Shown one piece after another: positions 9,701 to 18,421 of a stretch of 64,000 nt of DNA (positions within the stretch are counted from its first letter, which is position 1; the number at the start of each line of letters is the position of its first letter). The DNA lies in contig CAPQSW010000002.1 of NCBI GenBank assembly GCA_948688495.1, positions 53,798 to 117,797 of the forward strand. The letters are read 5' to 3'. Made by a program: the position numbers and the translations under genes. The DNA is from an uncultured Lachnospiraceae bacterium (GTDB lineage Bacteria > Bacillota > Clostridia > Lachnospirales > Lachnospiraceae). The notes beneath the pieces were generated by a model. The model saw only the letters and a list, made by a program, of their open reading frames with translations, was not told the DNA's origin and ran no database searches.

Positions 9701-10742
9701 AAACAGAAAAGTTCTGATTACCGGGCATACAGGATTTAAGGGTTCCTGGATGTGCCGTCTGCTCGCCCTGGCCGGGGCGGAGGTTACCGGTTATGCATTG
9801 GAAGGGGCAGAGGGATGCAATCTCTTTGCAATCTGCCGGCTTGGGGCTGACGTGGACTCTGTGATTGGGGATATCCGCAGTCTGGAACATTTGCGTGACG
9901 TATTTGACCGGGTGCAGCCGGAGATTGTAATACATATGGCGGCGCAGCCGCTGGTGCGCGAATCTTATATAAATCCGGTGTATACATACGAGACAAATGT
10001 TATGGGTACCGTGAATGTGATGGAATGTGTAAGGCAGACGCCGGCGGTGCGCTCAGTCGTCAATGTCACAACAGATAAGGTGTATCACAACAGGGAGTGG
10101 GAATGGGGATACCGCGAGAGTGACGAGTTGAATGGATATGACCCATATTCCAATTCAAAATCATGCTCAGAGCTGGTGACCAGCAGCTATGTGAACTCCT
10201 TTTTCCGTGACAGGAATGTTGCAGTCAGCACCTGCAGGGCAGGAAATGTCATAGGCGGCGGGGACTTCGCAGTGGACCGGATTATTCCAGATTGTGTGCG
10301 GGCCGCGCAGTCGGGAGGGGAGATTGTGCTCAGAAATCCATATTCTACCAGGCCATACCAGCACGTGCTGGAACCTTTGGGCGCGTATCTGATGGTGGCT
10401 AAGGCGCAGTATTATGACAAAACTCTGGCGGGGAGTTATAATGTGGGGCCAGACGAGGATAGCAGCCGTACAACGGGGAATCTTGCATCATTGTTCTGTG
10501 ATAAATGGCGGGAGGCAACTGGATATGTGGTTTCATGTACGCAGCAGTGTGTGGAAGGTCCTCACGAGGCCGGTTTTCTGAAGCTGGACGCATCGAAAAT
10601 TAAACGCCGGATCGGATGGAAACCAATATGGGATGTGGAGACTGCTGTAGAAAAGACTGTGGAGTGGTGGAAAATATACATGGAAGACGGAGATATTGTC
10701 GGATGTATGGATGAGCAGATACGAGGATATTTTAACGGGTGA
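9678..10742 (+). CDS. rfbG: CDP-glucose 4,6-dehydratase
   Basis: Converts CDP-glucose to CDP-4-keto-6-deoxyglucose, the substrate of RfbH. At 354 aa it has family length, with the characteristic N-terminus LITGHTGFKGSWM, MAAQPLVRESY, VNVTTDKVY and the catalytic YSNSK. AAGGAG lies nine bases before the ATG. It is separated from rfbF and rfbH by six genes, although in many bacteria the three are adjacent. All lie on the same strand, and the cassette is internally consistent. No truncation is visible. Confidence 0.94.
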   Translation: MSVLEFYKNRKVLITGHTGFKGSWMCRLLALAGAEVTGYALEGAEGCNLFAICRLGADVDSVIGDIRSLEHLRDVFDRVQPEIVIHMAAQPLVRESYINPVYTYETNVMGTVNVMECVRQTPAVRSVVNVTTDKVYHNREWEWGYRESDELNGYDPYSNSKSCSELVTSSYVNSFFRDRNVAVSTCRAGNVIGGGDFAVDRIIPDCVRAAQSGGEIVLRNPYSTRPYQHVLEPLGAYLMVAKAQYYDKTLAGSYNVGPDEDSSRTTGNLASLFCDKWREATGYVVSCTQQCVEGPHEAGFLKLDASKIKRRIGWKPIWDVETAVEKTVEWWKIYMEDGDIVGCMDEQIRGYFNG

Positions 10743-10800
10743 ATTGATTTTTAAGCGCTATACTTAATAACAGGCAGATATTCAAGGAGATGAAATAACA

Positions 10801-11538
10801 ATGCGTATTACAGATGAGATTGTAACAATTGATTATAATGAGACAAAGAATTTTTTTAAAAAACGTGCAGAAAAGTATTCCGAGGATAATCCATATTCGG
10901 TAACGATGTATCAGGATGGAAATAAAGAACTGGTAGAGAAAAAAAACCAAAAAGAGGTGCAGAAGCTTTTGCCCTTGCTGAAATTAAATCCAGAAGCAAA
11001 GGTACTTGATATAGCCTGCGGGATTGGGAGATGGGCAGATGCAATGCCGCAAGATATTGAAGAATACTGTGGAGTGGATTTCAGCGAGGAGTTAATTCAA
11101 ATTGCAAGGAAGAGGAATATCAGGGACAATTGTTGTTTTTTAGAGGGAGCTGTAGATGAGATAGAGAATGTTGTCACACAAAATAATAAAGGGAAATTTA
11201 ACAGGATACTGATGATGGGAATATTGGTGTATCTGAACGATAAAGAATTGGAAAATGCCTTTGCACAGATTGAGAGAATCTGCCAGGAGCATGCGGTCAT
11301 TTGTATCCGCGAACCGATTGGCATTAAGGAAAGGCTTACGTTAAAAGATTTCTTTTCGGATGAATTGAAGGATAATTATAATGCCATTTATCGGGCACGG
11401 CAGGAACTTTTGCAGTTTTTTGAAACGGCGTTTTTGGGTAAAGGGTTTAAAATCAGCCAGGAAGGATTCGTGTTTGATGAGAACGCGTTGAATAACCGTA
11501 AGGAAACGGCGCAGTATTTCTATGTATTGGAAAGGTAG
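10801..11538 (+). CDS. Class I SAM-dependent methyltransferase
   Basis: Methyltransferase of 245 aa with the SAM-binding motif VLDIACGIGRWADAM at about residue 66 and CGVDFSEELIQIA as motif II. AAGGAGATG precedes the ATG. The 58-bp gap after rfbG is the largest in this stretch, but no convincing promoter is seen there. The C-terminus overlaps the start region of the next methyltransferase frame. The substrate is unknown. A small-molecule or sugar methylation in the same glycan is most likely. Confidence 0.78.
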   Translation: MRITDEIVTIDYNETKNFFKKRAEKYSEDNPYSVTMYQDGNKELVEKKNQKEVQKLLPLLKLNPEAKVLDIACGIGRWADAMPQDIEEYCGVDFSEELIQIARKRNIRDNCCFLEGAVDEIENVVTQNNKGKFNRILMMGILVYLNDKELENAFAQIERICQEHAVICIREPIGIKERLTLKDFFSDELKDNYNAIYRARQELLQFFETAFLGKGFKISQEGFVFDENALNNRKETAQYFYVLER

Positions 11539-11548
11539 GTTTAAGCAG

Positions 11549-12172
11549 ATGAATTACAGGACACAGCAGGAAGAATTCTGGGCAGGGGAATTTGGAAACG
11601 AGTATATCGAGAGGAATCAATCAGGCAATAATATTGTGTGTAATATGGCGCTGCTTGGTGAAATTATGAAGAAGACTGCCGGGGTTGGATCCGTGTTAGA
11701 GTTTGGCTCGAATATCGGGCAGAATCTAAAGGCGTTAAAAACATTATTTCCCGATATAAGGTATTCTGCAATTGAAATCAACCATAAGGCCGCGGAAATA
11801 TTGCGCAATGATCCAGCACTGCAGGGAACAAAAGTTTATGAGACGTCCATCCTGGAATATGAGGCGAAGAATAAATATGATTTTGTCTTTACCAAAGGCG
11901 TATTGATCCATATCAATCCAGATGAATTGCAGGAGGTGTATCAGAAATTATACGACTCCAGCAGCAGATACATCTGTATGGCGGAATATTATAATCCGAC
12001 GCCGGTGGCAGTTGCATACAGGGAGAATGCAGACAGGCTGTTCAAGCGGGATTTCTGTGGTGAGTTTATGGATAGGTTTCCGGATGTCCGTCTGGTTGAC
12101 TATGGATTTAAATATTACCGGGATAATAATTTTCCGCAGGATGACCTTACCTGGTTTTTGTTGGAGAAGTAA
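11549..12172 (+). CDS. Pseudaminic acid biosynthesis-associated methylase
   Basis: SAM methyltransferase of 207 aa. It matches the group found beside pseudaminic acid genes in several flagellated bacteria: an N-terminus QEEFWAGEFGNEYIERN, a SAM motif VLEFGSNIGQNLKAL, FTKGVLIHINPDEL, and a C-terminal FKYYRDNNFPQDDLTWFLLEK. The ATG at 11549 has AAGGTAGG nearby, and the upstream in-frame ATG at 11522 would extend into the previous gene. A complete pseudaminic acid pathway lies 6-15 kb downstream, which supports the family link. The role suggested for the family is methylation of Pse or its carrier glycan. The biochemical substrate is not established from the sequence. Confidence 0.8.
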   Translation: MNYRTQQEEFWAGEFGNEYIERNQSGNNIVCNMALLGEIMKKTAGVGSVLEFGSNIGQNLKALKTLFPDIRYSAIEINHKAAEILRNDPALQGTKVYETSILEYEAKNKYDFVFTKGVLIHINPDELQEVYQKLYDSSSRYICMAEYYNPTPVAVAYRENADRLFKRDFCGEFMDRFPDVRLVDYGFKYYRDNNFPQDDLTWFLLEK

Positions 12173-12208
12173 GCAGTATTTAAGTGTTTCATAAATGTGG
12201 AGGAATTT

Positions 12209-13363
12209 ATGCGGATTAAAATTTTTACAATGACCCATAAGAGGTTTCAAGAGCCGGAGGACAGCATCTATGTGCCGCTCCATGTTGGAAGGGCAGGCAA
12301 GGCTGACCTGGGTTACCTGGGAGACGACACTGGTGATACGATTTCTGGGTGGAATCATTATTATGGAGAGTTGACGGGTGTCTACTGGGTTTGGAAAAAT
12401 GAAAAGGAGGCAGATGTGATTGGGATCTGCCACTATCGCCGTTTTTTCCTGAATGGACAGCGGGAGCTGATGAATCAGCAGGAATATGAGAAAATTTTAA
12501 AAGATTATGACATCATTGTCTCCAATGAAGCAGAGGCGGATACCAATTACCTGGACTATTTTGGAGAAGCGCATAATGCAAAGGACCTTCTTACGGTGGG
12601 TGAGGTGATTGCGGAGAAATATCCTGAGTATTCGCCGTATTTTCAGTCGGCGATGGAGGGAAACACTTATTATTACGGCAATCTGATGGTGACGTCCCGG
12701 AAATTGTTTGAGGATTATGCTAAATGGCTGTTTGACATTCTCTTTGAAGTGGAAAAGAGAATTGATGTGGATTCTTATGATTTATATAACCAGCGGGTGT
12801 TTGGATTTCTGTCAGAGCAGATGGTGAAGATCTGGATTCAGAAGAATGGTCTGAAGGTGTATGAGGGTAACGTGGGAATTACCGCAGAGAAAGCGGAGAC
12901 CGTGGAATTTAAACTTGCCATGACACAGCTTGTGAAGATGAAGCAGGTGGATGAGGCAAGACAGATGTTTTACGAGTATTTGAAGGTGCGCCCGGATGTG
13001 CGGCTGGAGCTGTCGGATATCCGTGGGGAGATTCCCATTATTGAACAGCTTTTGTATATTGCGAGGGAAGAACAGCAGCGTAACCTGCCGGGGCTTATAG
13101 AGCGTTCCAATGATTTGAATGAGTGGATTGCCCATTACCGCAGGGTTATGGAATGTCTGTCCCATTTTTCAAAGGGAGAAGCGCTTTATGAGGACACAGA
13201 TTACATTTTAACGCAGAATGTCTCCTGGGTCATGGGAAAGGTTATGCTTATGAATGCACAGCCGGGCATGATAGCGGATCCTTCGCAGGCATTGCAGAGT
13301 TTGTATGAAGTCTATCAGTCAGCCGGGCGCGCGGAGGACTGCAGGGGACTGGAAAGAGGTTAA
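12209..13363 (+). CDS. DUF4422 family putative glycosyltransferase
   Basis: Protein of 384 aa beginning MRIKIFTMTHKRF, with VPLHVGRAG, ISGWNHYYGELTGVYWVWKN and IGICHYRRFF. These are the hallmarks of the DUF4422 domain found in capsular and exopolysaccharide galactosyltransferase-like enzymes (about residues 1-225). The remaining 160 residues look helical and are unassigned. GGAGG at 12199-12203 sets the start at ATG 12209 rather than the upstream GTG at 12197. It is followed two bases later by the CgeB-like paralog. Sugar and linkage are unknown. Confidence 0.78.
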   Translation: MRIKIFTMTHKRFQEPEDSIYVPLHVGRAGKADLGYLGDDTGDTISGWNHYYGELTGVYWVWKNEKEADVIGICHYRRFFLNGQRELMNQQEYEKILKDYDIIVSNEAEADTNYLDYFGEAHNAKDLLTVGEVIAEKYPEYSPYFQSAMEGNTYYYGNLMVTSRKLFEDYAKWLFDILFEVEKRIDVDSYDLYNQRVFGFLSEQMVKIWIQKNGLKVYEGNVGITAEKAETVEFKLAMTQLVKMKQVDEARQMFYEYLKVRPDVRLELSDIRGEIPIIEQLLYIAREEQQRNLPGLIERSNDLNEWIAHYRRVMECLSHFSKGEALYEDTDYILTQNVSWVMGKVMLMNAQPGMIADPSQALQSLYEVYQSAGRAEDCRGLERG

Positions 13364-13365
13364 GC

Positions 13366-14568
13366 GTGAAACGATTGATATTTTTTGTCGGGGTTTACGA
13401 CACATTAGATTTGTTTACTTATGAATTGAAACGAGAATTTGAATTATTGGGTTATGAGACAATGGTATTCGACGTTCGGGATATGGCGCAGGGATTAAAG
13501 GATCTGGCAGTATTTGCGTCAAGGCCGGTCAAAGCGGTGATTACCTTTAACAATCTGGGATTCAATATGGAACTTCAGCCTGGGCAGAATGTATGGGAGC
13601 AGCTTTCCATTCCCTGTATCAATATCTTAATGGATCATCCTTATTGTTATAAAGATGCGTTGGACCATGCACCGGCCAATGCTGTCGTACTGTGCACGGA
13701 CCGGAATCATATGAGGTATCTTGGGCGGTTTTATCCCAATATTCCAATGATTGGCTACCTGCCTCACGCCGGGAAGGAATTGTCACAGACGAAACGGCCG
13801 ATAGCAGAGCGGAGCATTGACGTCTTGTATGCGGGCAATCTCTCCAGAAGTTTTGCGGGGAATATTACACCGGATTTATCGAAATATACCACGTTTGATG
13901 CAGAGGAACTATGTAAGAAGGTATGCCGGGATTTGATTGCGCATCCTTTTAAGACGACGGAGCAGTCAATCGAAGAAGCATTGACGGCTTGTGAGCTTGA
14001 CCTGTCCGATGATGAGCTTAAGGATTTAATTGCAGAGCTTCATTTTGTTGATCTTTATGTGGTCTCCCATTTTCGGGAGAGGACGGTACAATCACTTGCG
14101 GAGCATGGGATACCGGTACAGATTTATGGGGCCGGATGGGAAAAGTGTTCCTGGATCCACCTGCCGAATGTCAGCTATGGCGGGAAGATTCCAGCAGAAG
14201 AAGTGGTTGTTAAAATGCAGGATGCCAAGATCGTATTAAGCACCATGACCTGGTTTAAGGACGGCACGCACGACAGAGTGTTTAACGGAATGCTGCAGGG
14301 CGCCGTTGCCCTAACGGATACATCCGGCTACATGAAGGAAGAATTTTGCGGATTTCAGGAAGAAGGTTCATCGAGAGAAGACCGCAGGGAGCTGGTATTC
14401 TTTGAACTGGAGAAAATTAAGACTCTCCCATTGCAGGTAGAAGAATTGCTGTCTGCCCCCAAGGCAGCACAGCAGATTGCCGACCGGGGCTATGCCAAGG
14501 CAAAGCAGTTCCATACCTGGCGTGCAAGGGCCTTGGAATTGGAAAAGGATTTGCTGATGCAGCTGTAG
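13366..14568 (+). CDS. CgeB-like glycosyltransferase, full-length paralog
   Basis: Complete copy (400 aa) of the protein whose C-terminal part opens the window. The N-terminal domain starts LIFFVGVYDTLDLFTYEL, with NILMDHPYCY at about residue 80. The C-terminal GT-B half has IDVLYAGN, IYGAGWEKCSW and a HDRVFNGMLQGAVALTD segment that matches the donor-binding end of CgeB-like transferases. Translation starts at GTG two bases after the previous stop, with AAGAGG upstream. The paralogs bracket the CDP-sugar cassette, as if the segment arose by duplication or cassette exchange. Cytoplasmic; sugar unknown. Confidence 0.82.
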   Translation: MKRLIFFVGVYDTLDLFTYELKREFELLGYETMVFDVRDMAQGLKDLAVFASRPVKAVITFNNLGFNMELQPGQNVWEQLSIPCINILMDHPYCYKDALDHAPANAVVLCTDRNHMRYLGRFYPNIPMIGYLPHAGKELSQTKRPIAERSIDVLYAGNLSRSFAGNITPDLSKYTTFDAEELCKKVCRDLIAHPFKTTEQSIEEALTACELDLSDDELKDLIAELHFVDLYVVSHFRERTVQSLAEHGIPVQIYGAGWEKCSWIHLPNVSYGGKIPAEEVVVKMQDAKIVLSTMTWFKDGTHDRVFNGMLQGAVALTDTSGYMKEEFCGFQEEGSSREDRRELVFFELEKIKTLPLQVEELLSAPKAAQQIADRGYAKAKQFHTWRARALELEKDLLMQL

Positions 14569-14590
14569 AGCGGAAAGTGAGGGATGTATC

Positions 14591-16303
14591 ATGCGGTTGA
14601 AAAAACGGCTGCCGGTTGGAATTGAATTTTATAAGGATATGATAGATAAATCTTATTACTATGTAGATAAGACGCTTATTATTAAAGATTTGCTGGATGG
14701 CGGCGGAGGGGTAAATCTTTTTACAAGGCCCCGCCGTTTTGGAAAGACGCTTCTCCTTCATACTCTGCAGACTTTTTTTGAACTGGACATGGACTGGAAA
14801 GGGAATGTGACAGATAACAGGCATTACTTTGAAGGAACGAAAATTATGGAAGAGGGGGAGGAATACTTAAGGTACATGGGGCAATATCCGGTCATCAGCC
14901 TGTCCTTGAAGTATGCCAAGCAGCCTGATATCCAGATGGCATACAAATGTCTTACGGAGCAGATAGCCAGGGAGTTCAAACGCCACAGATATGTGCTGGG
15001 GGCCGATGTGCTTATGGAGGATGAGGAGGAAAAATACCGGGCGTTGATGGGGCAGCGTGCGCAGATCGGGGAGTATGCCACATCTCTGTTGTTTTTGTCG
15101 GAATGTTTGAGTAATTATCATGGCAAAAAGGTAATTATCCTGATGGATGAATATGATGTTCCGTTGGAGAATGCTTATTTTGAAGGATTCTATGACGAGA
15201 TGACAGGGTTTATCCGTTCTCTGTTTGAGTCTGCATTAAAGACAAACAATTGCCTGGAACTGGCAGTGATTACCGGATGCCTTAGAATCAGCCGGGAAAG
15301 CATTTTTACCGGATTGAACAACCTGGAAATTCATTCCGTGTTAAGTGACAGCTTTGCGGAGTATTTTGGTTTTACTCCGGGAGAAGTGTGTGATATGCTT
15401 GAGTTTTATGGAATCACGGAGAAGCTTCATGTGGTAAAGGGTTGGTACAATGGCTATCTGTTTGGGGATAAGATTGTATATAATCCGTGGAGTGTAGTCA
15501 ACTATGTGAAGGCAACGGCTACGCATGACTTTGAATATCCAAGGCCTTATTGGTCAAACACCTCCTCCAATAGTATTATTAAGGAGCTGGTGGAAAATGC
15601 AGATGAAAATGTGAAAAGTCAGATTGAGGAGCTTATTGCAGGCGGCGAAATCGAAAAGCCCATCCATGAAGATATCACATATGGAGAAATCCATCAGAAT
15701 CAGGATAATCTCTGGAATTTCCTGTATTTTACGGGCTATCTGAAAGGCGTGTCCAAACGGTTTGAGGCGAACAGGGTATATCTTGCGCTCGCAATACCAA
15801 ATGAGGAAGTGCGATATATTTACCGCAATACAATCGAGAGCTGGTTGGAGCAGAAGCAGAGGAATTGTGATATGGAGCCTCTCTATGAAGGAATCTGCAG
15901 TGGGGACAGCAGAAAGATCGAGGAGTTTATCAATGGCCAGCTTGCGCAAAGTATCAGTTACCATGACAGTGCAGAAAACTTTTATCACGGATATATGTTA
16001 GGCTTGTTAAGCTTTTTTAAGGGATATGAGATTAAGTCAAACAGGGAGCAGGGGGAGGGAAGGCCGGATATTGTGTTAAAGCCATTTGTCCCACAGAAAC
16101 CGGCAATTATTCTGGAGTTGAAACGGGCGCAGAATTTTGGGCAGATGGACAGACTGTGCGAGGAGGCGCTTGCACAGATTGAAAAGCGGCAGTATACGGA
16201 GGGGCTTCTTGCAGAGGGGTATCAGGAAGTGATGAAATATGGCATATGTTTTTACAAAAAGAATTGCAGGGTGAAAAATGGGAAGACAGAATACGGGAAA
16301 TAA
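14591..16303 (+). CDS. AAA-ATPase-like / PD-(D/E)XK nuclease-domain protein, copy 1
   Basis: Protein of 570 aa from the AAA-ATPase-like family common in Lachnospiraceae and Bacteroidetes. The N-terminal part holds GIEFYKDM, YYYVDKTL, the variant P-loop TRPRRFGKT, the Walker B-like ILMDEYDVPLENA and the sensor-like GCLRISRESIFTGLNN. The C-terminal PDDEXK_9-type domain has GRPDIVLKP followed by IILELKRAQ, giving the D...E-X-K nuclease signature. The biological role of the family is not known. Its 3' end overlaps the next glycosyltransferase by 26 bp, so it is co-translated with the glycan genes. Two more copies occur at 31085 and 36195. Copies 1 and 2 are closely similar over their whole length. 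Confidence 0.85.
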   Translation: MRLKKRLPVGIEFYKDMIDKSYYYVDKTLIIKDLLDGGGGVNLFTRPRRFGKTLLLHTLQTFFELDMDWKGNVTDNRHYFEGTKIMEEGEEYLRYMGQYPVISLSLKYAKQPDIQMAYKCLTEQIAREFKRHRYVLGADVLMEDEEEKYRALMGQRAQIGEYATSLLFLSECLSNYHGKKVIILMDEYDVPLENAYFEGFYDEMTGFIRSLFESALKTNNCLELAVITGCLRISRESIFTGLNNLEIHSVLSDSFAEYFGFTPGEVCDMLEFYGITEKLHVVKGWYNGYLFGDKIVYNPWSVVNYVKATATHDFEYPRPYWSNTSSNSIIKELVENADENVKSQIEELIAGGEIEKPIHEDITYGEIHQNQDNLWNFLYFTGYLKGVSKRFEANRVYLALAIPNEEVRYIYRNTIESWLEQKQRNCDMEPLYEGICSGDSRKIEEFINGQLAQSISYHDSAENFYHGYMLGLLSFFKGYEIKSNREQGEGRPDIVLKPFVPQKPAIILELKRAQNFGQMDRLCEEALAQIEKRQYTEGLLAEGYQEVMKYGICFYKKNCRVKNGKTEYGK

Positions 16304-17357
16304 AAAAATATTAGTAATTACCCACCAACTGTCCCGCACAGGGGCGCCGATTGTATTGCTGGATATGATAAGGGTGTATCACCGGCAGGGGTATCAAATC
16401 GAAGTGATTACCATGCTGGACGGCGAGCTTCGGGAGGAACTTCATAAACTGCACATTCCAATGAAAGTGCAGGAGCGTTTTATGGATCAGGTGGACGATT
16501 TTCTCTCCTATGCCGGAGGGTTTGACTTTGTGGTAGCAAATACGCTGGTTACATTTGAAGCCATACATTTATTGAAATATATGAAAGTCCCGGTGTTGTG
16601 GTGGCTGCACGAGGGACGGCAGTATTTTGAATATTTTGCCAGTGTACTGCCCGATTTTCGCAATCTGCCTGCCAATATCCATGTATTTTCCGTGGGACAT
16701 TATGTGCAGCGCGTGATAGAGGAATTGTATGGTGTGCACACCGAAATCCTTCATTTTGGAATTGGGGATCTGCCCGCTTTGCATGAAAAGGGGTCAGAGA
16801 GTGGGAAGGTTTGTTTCCTTACTGCCGGTACATATTCCCGGGTAAAGGCACAGGATGTGCTGGTGGAAGCTATTCGGAAACTTCCGCGGGAATATCTGGT
16901 GCGGGCGGAATTTTATTTTTGTGGAAATGAGCAGATGGTTGACGAATCCGTTTTCCTTCCAGTGGAGAAGTTAAGTAAAGAGTATGAAAATGTCATCTTG
17001 CTGCATCAGTTATCGCGGCAGGAGACGCTTAAATGGATGGAGCAGTGCGATTGTCTGATTGCACCCTCCCGGATAGACCCTATGCCTACCGTTGCCGCGG
17101 AGGTAATGATGAAAGGAAATCTCTGCCTTTGTACGGATGTTTGCGGAGTGGCGCATTATATTGAGGATGGCAGGAATGGGTTTACGGTCCCGCCGGAAGA
17201 TGCAGACGCCCTGGCAGAAAAGATAACGTATATTATTGATAATAATACCAGGCTTGACGCCGTAAGGGAAGCGGGAAGGGCTGTCTATGAGAAATATTTT
17301 GCGATGGCAGTATTTGAGGAAAGGATCGTGGAACTGGCAGAGGGTTATATGGGATAG
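16278..17357 (+). CDS. Glycosyltransferase family 4
   Basis: GT-B fold glycosyltransferase, 359 aa. The N-terminus has ITHQLSRTGAPIVLLDM, with the acceptor-side glycine loop. The C-terminal donor domain has LTAGTYSRVKAQDVLVEAI and CLIAPSRIDPMPTVAAEVM, which supplies the E-X7-E type site, then GRNGFTVPPED. It starts 26 bp inside the end of the AAA-ATPase-like gene, behind a CAGGGTG site. A second, related GT4 with an extra N-terminal module is at 42334. It lies just upstream of pseB. A role in transferring pseudaminic acid or its neighbour sugar is possible but unproven. Confidence 0.88.
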   Translation: MGRQNTGNKKILVITHQLSRTGAPIVLLDMIRVYHRQGYQIEVITMLDGELREELHKLHIPMKVQERFMDQVDDFLSYAGGFDFVVANTLVTFEAIHLLKYMKVPVLWWLHEGRQYFEYFASVLPDFRNLPANIHVFSVGHYVQRVIEELYGVHTEILHFGIGDLPALHEKGSESGKVCFLTAGTYSRVKAQDVLVEAIRKLPREYLVRAEFYFCGNEQMVDESVFLPVEKLSKEYENVILLHQLSRQETLKWMEQCDCLIAPSRIDPMPTVAAEVMMKGNLCLCTDVCGVAHYIEDGRNGFTVPPEDADALAEKITYIIDNNTRLDAVREAGRAVYEKYFAMAVFEERIVELAEGYMG

Positions 17358-17390
17358 GAATTTATTGAGCAATAAATGTGAGGTGTCAGA

Positions 17391-18386
17391 ATGTTAAACG
17401 GAAAAACAATTTTAATTACAGGCGGGACGGGATCATTTGGAAAAAAGTTTTTAGAAAAGATTTTTGCAGAATATAATCCTAAGAAAGTGATCATTTATTC
17501 TAGGGATGAGTACAAGCAGAGTGTTATGAAGATGGAATACGCGGATAAGGTGGATATGAACCGTGTGCGGTTTTTCATTGGGGATGTGCGGGATAAGGAG
17601 CGTATGCACCGCGCGTTTACAGGGGTAGACTATGTGATCCATGCGGCAGCCATGAAACAGGTGCCTACCTGCGAATACAATCCGATGGAGGCGATTAAGA
17701 CGAATATCCATGGTGCGCAGAATGTCATAGATTCGGCATTAGACTGCGGAGTGCAAAAGGTGGTAGCGTTGTCCACCGATAAGGCGGTAAATCCCATCAA
17801 CCTGTATGGCGGTACGAAGCTGGTATCAGACAAACTGTTTATAGCAGCGAATGCATATATTGGAACAAATTATAACACCGTATTTTCCGTGGTAAGGTAT
17901 GGGAATGTGGCGGGCAGCAGGGGTTCCGTCATACCTATCTGGGGGAAGCTGATCGCAGAGGGCAGCAATACCCTTGGGGTGACAGATATGCGCATGACGC
18001 GTTTCTGGATTACACTGGATGAGGGAGTTGATCTGGTATTTAAGGCGTTAAAGGAATCAAAGGGAGGGGAGACCTATATATCCAAAATTCCATCGTTCCA
18101 CATTGGGGATTTGGCAAATGCCATGCTTCCAGGGTGTAAGATTGATGAGTTTGGCATCCGGGAAGGTGAAAAACTGCATGAGGTGATGGTGACAAAGGAT
18201 GACTCCTTTATGACCTATGAATACGAAAAGCATTATATTATTTATCCCCATTTTGAATGGTGGGACTTTGAGAAGAATTTTACTCCTGGCGGTGTAAAGG
18301 TAACGGAAGGTTTTGAGTATAATTCCGGTAACAATACAGAATGGCTTGGCGTGGAAGAATTGCGTGAGGCATTAAAACATATATAA
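17391..18386 (+). CDS. pseB: UDP-GlcNAc 4,6-dehydratase (inverting)
   Basis: First enzyme of pseudaminic acid synthesis: dehydration with C5 epimerisation of UDP-GlcNAc to UDP-2-acetamido-2,6-dideoxy-beta-L-arabino-hex-4-ulose. At 331 aa it has family length. Motifs are ILITGGTGSFGKKF, HAAAMKQVPTCEYNPMEAIKTN, ALSTDKAVNPINLYGGTK and VRYGNVAGSRGSVIP. The GTGAGGTG site precedes the ATG. The other five Pse enzymes are encoded at 23199-27595, separated from pseB by two large genes. The identification is secure because the sequence signature and the full pathway agree. Confidence 0.95.
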   Translation: MLNGKTILITGGTGSFGKKFLEKIFAEYNPKKVIIYSRDEYKQSVMKMEYADKVDMNRVRFFIGDVRDKERMHRAFTGVDYVIHAAAMKQVPTCEYNPMEAIKTNIHGAQNVIDSALDCGVQKVVALSTDKAVNPINLYGGTKLVSDKLFIAANAYIGTNYNTVFSVVRYGNVAGSRGSVIPIWGKLIAEGSNTLGVTDMRMTRFWITLDEGVDLVFKALKESKGGETYISKIPSFHIGDLANAMLPGCKIDEFGIREGEKLHEVMVTKDDSFMTYEYEKHYIIYPHFEWWDFEKNFTPGGVKVTEGFEYNSGNNTEWLGVEELREALKHI

Positions 18387-18403
18387 CAGGCAGCTATTGC
18401 CTG
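18387..18403. repeat. Short inverted repeat between pseB and the next gene
   Basis: A perfect 6-bp inverted repeat (CAGGCA, 5-base spacer, TGCCTG) begins immediately after the pseB stop codon. It has no following T-run, so it is not a convincing intrinsic terminator. It could be an RNA-processing or stability hairpin at the pseB 3' end. Low weight. Confidence 0.35.
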
Positions 18404-18421
18404 CAGCAAGGAGTCGATACA

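Noticed and set aside
14417..14824. Antisense frame spanning the junction of the CgeB-like and AAA genes
   Set aside because: Runs opposite to two confidently identified genes, with no start signal or recognisable domain.
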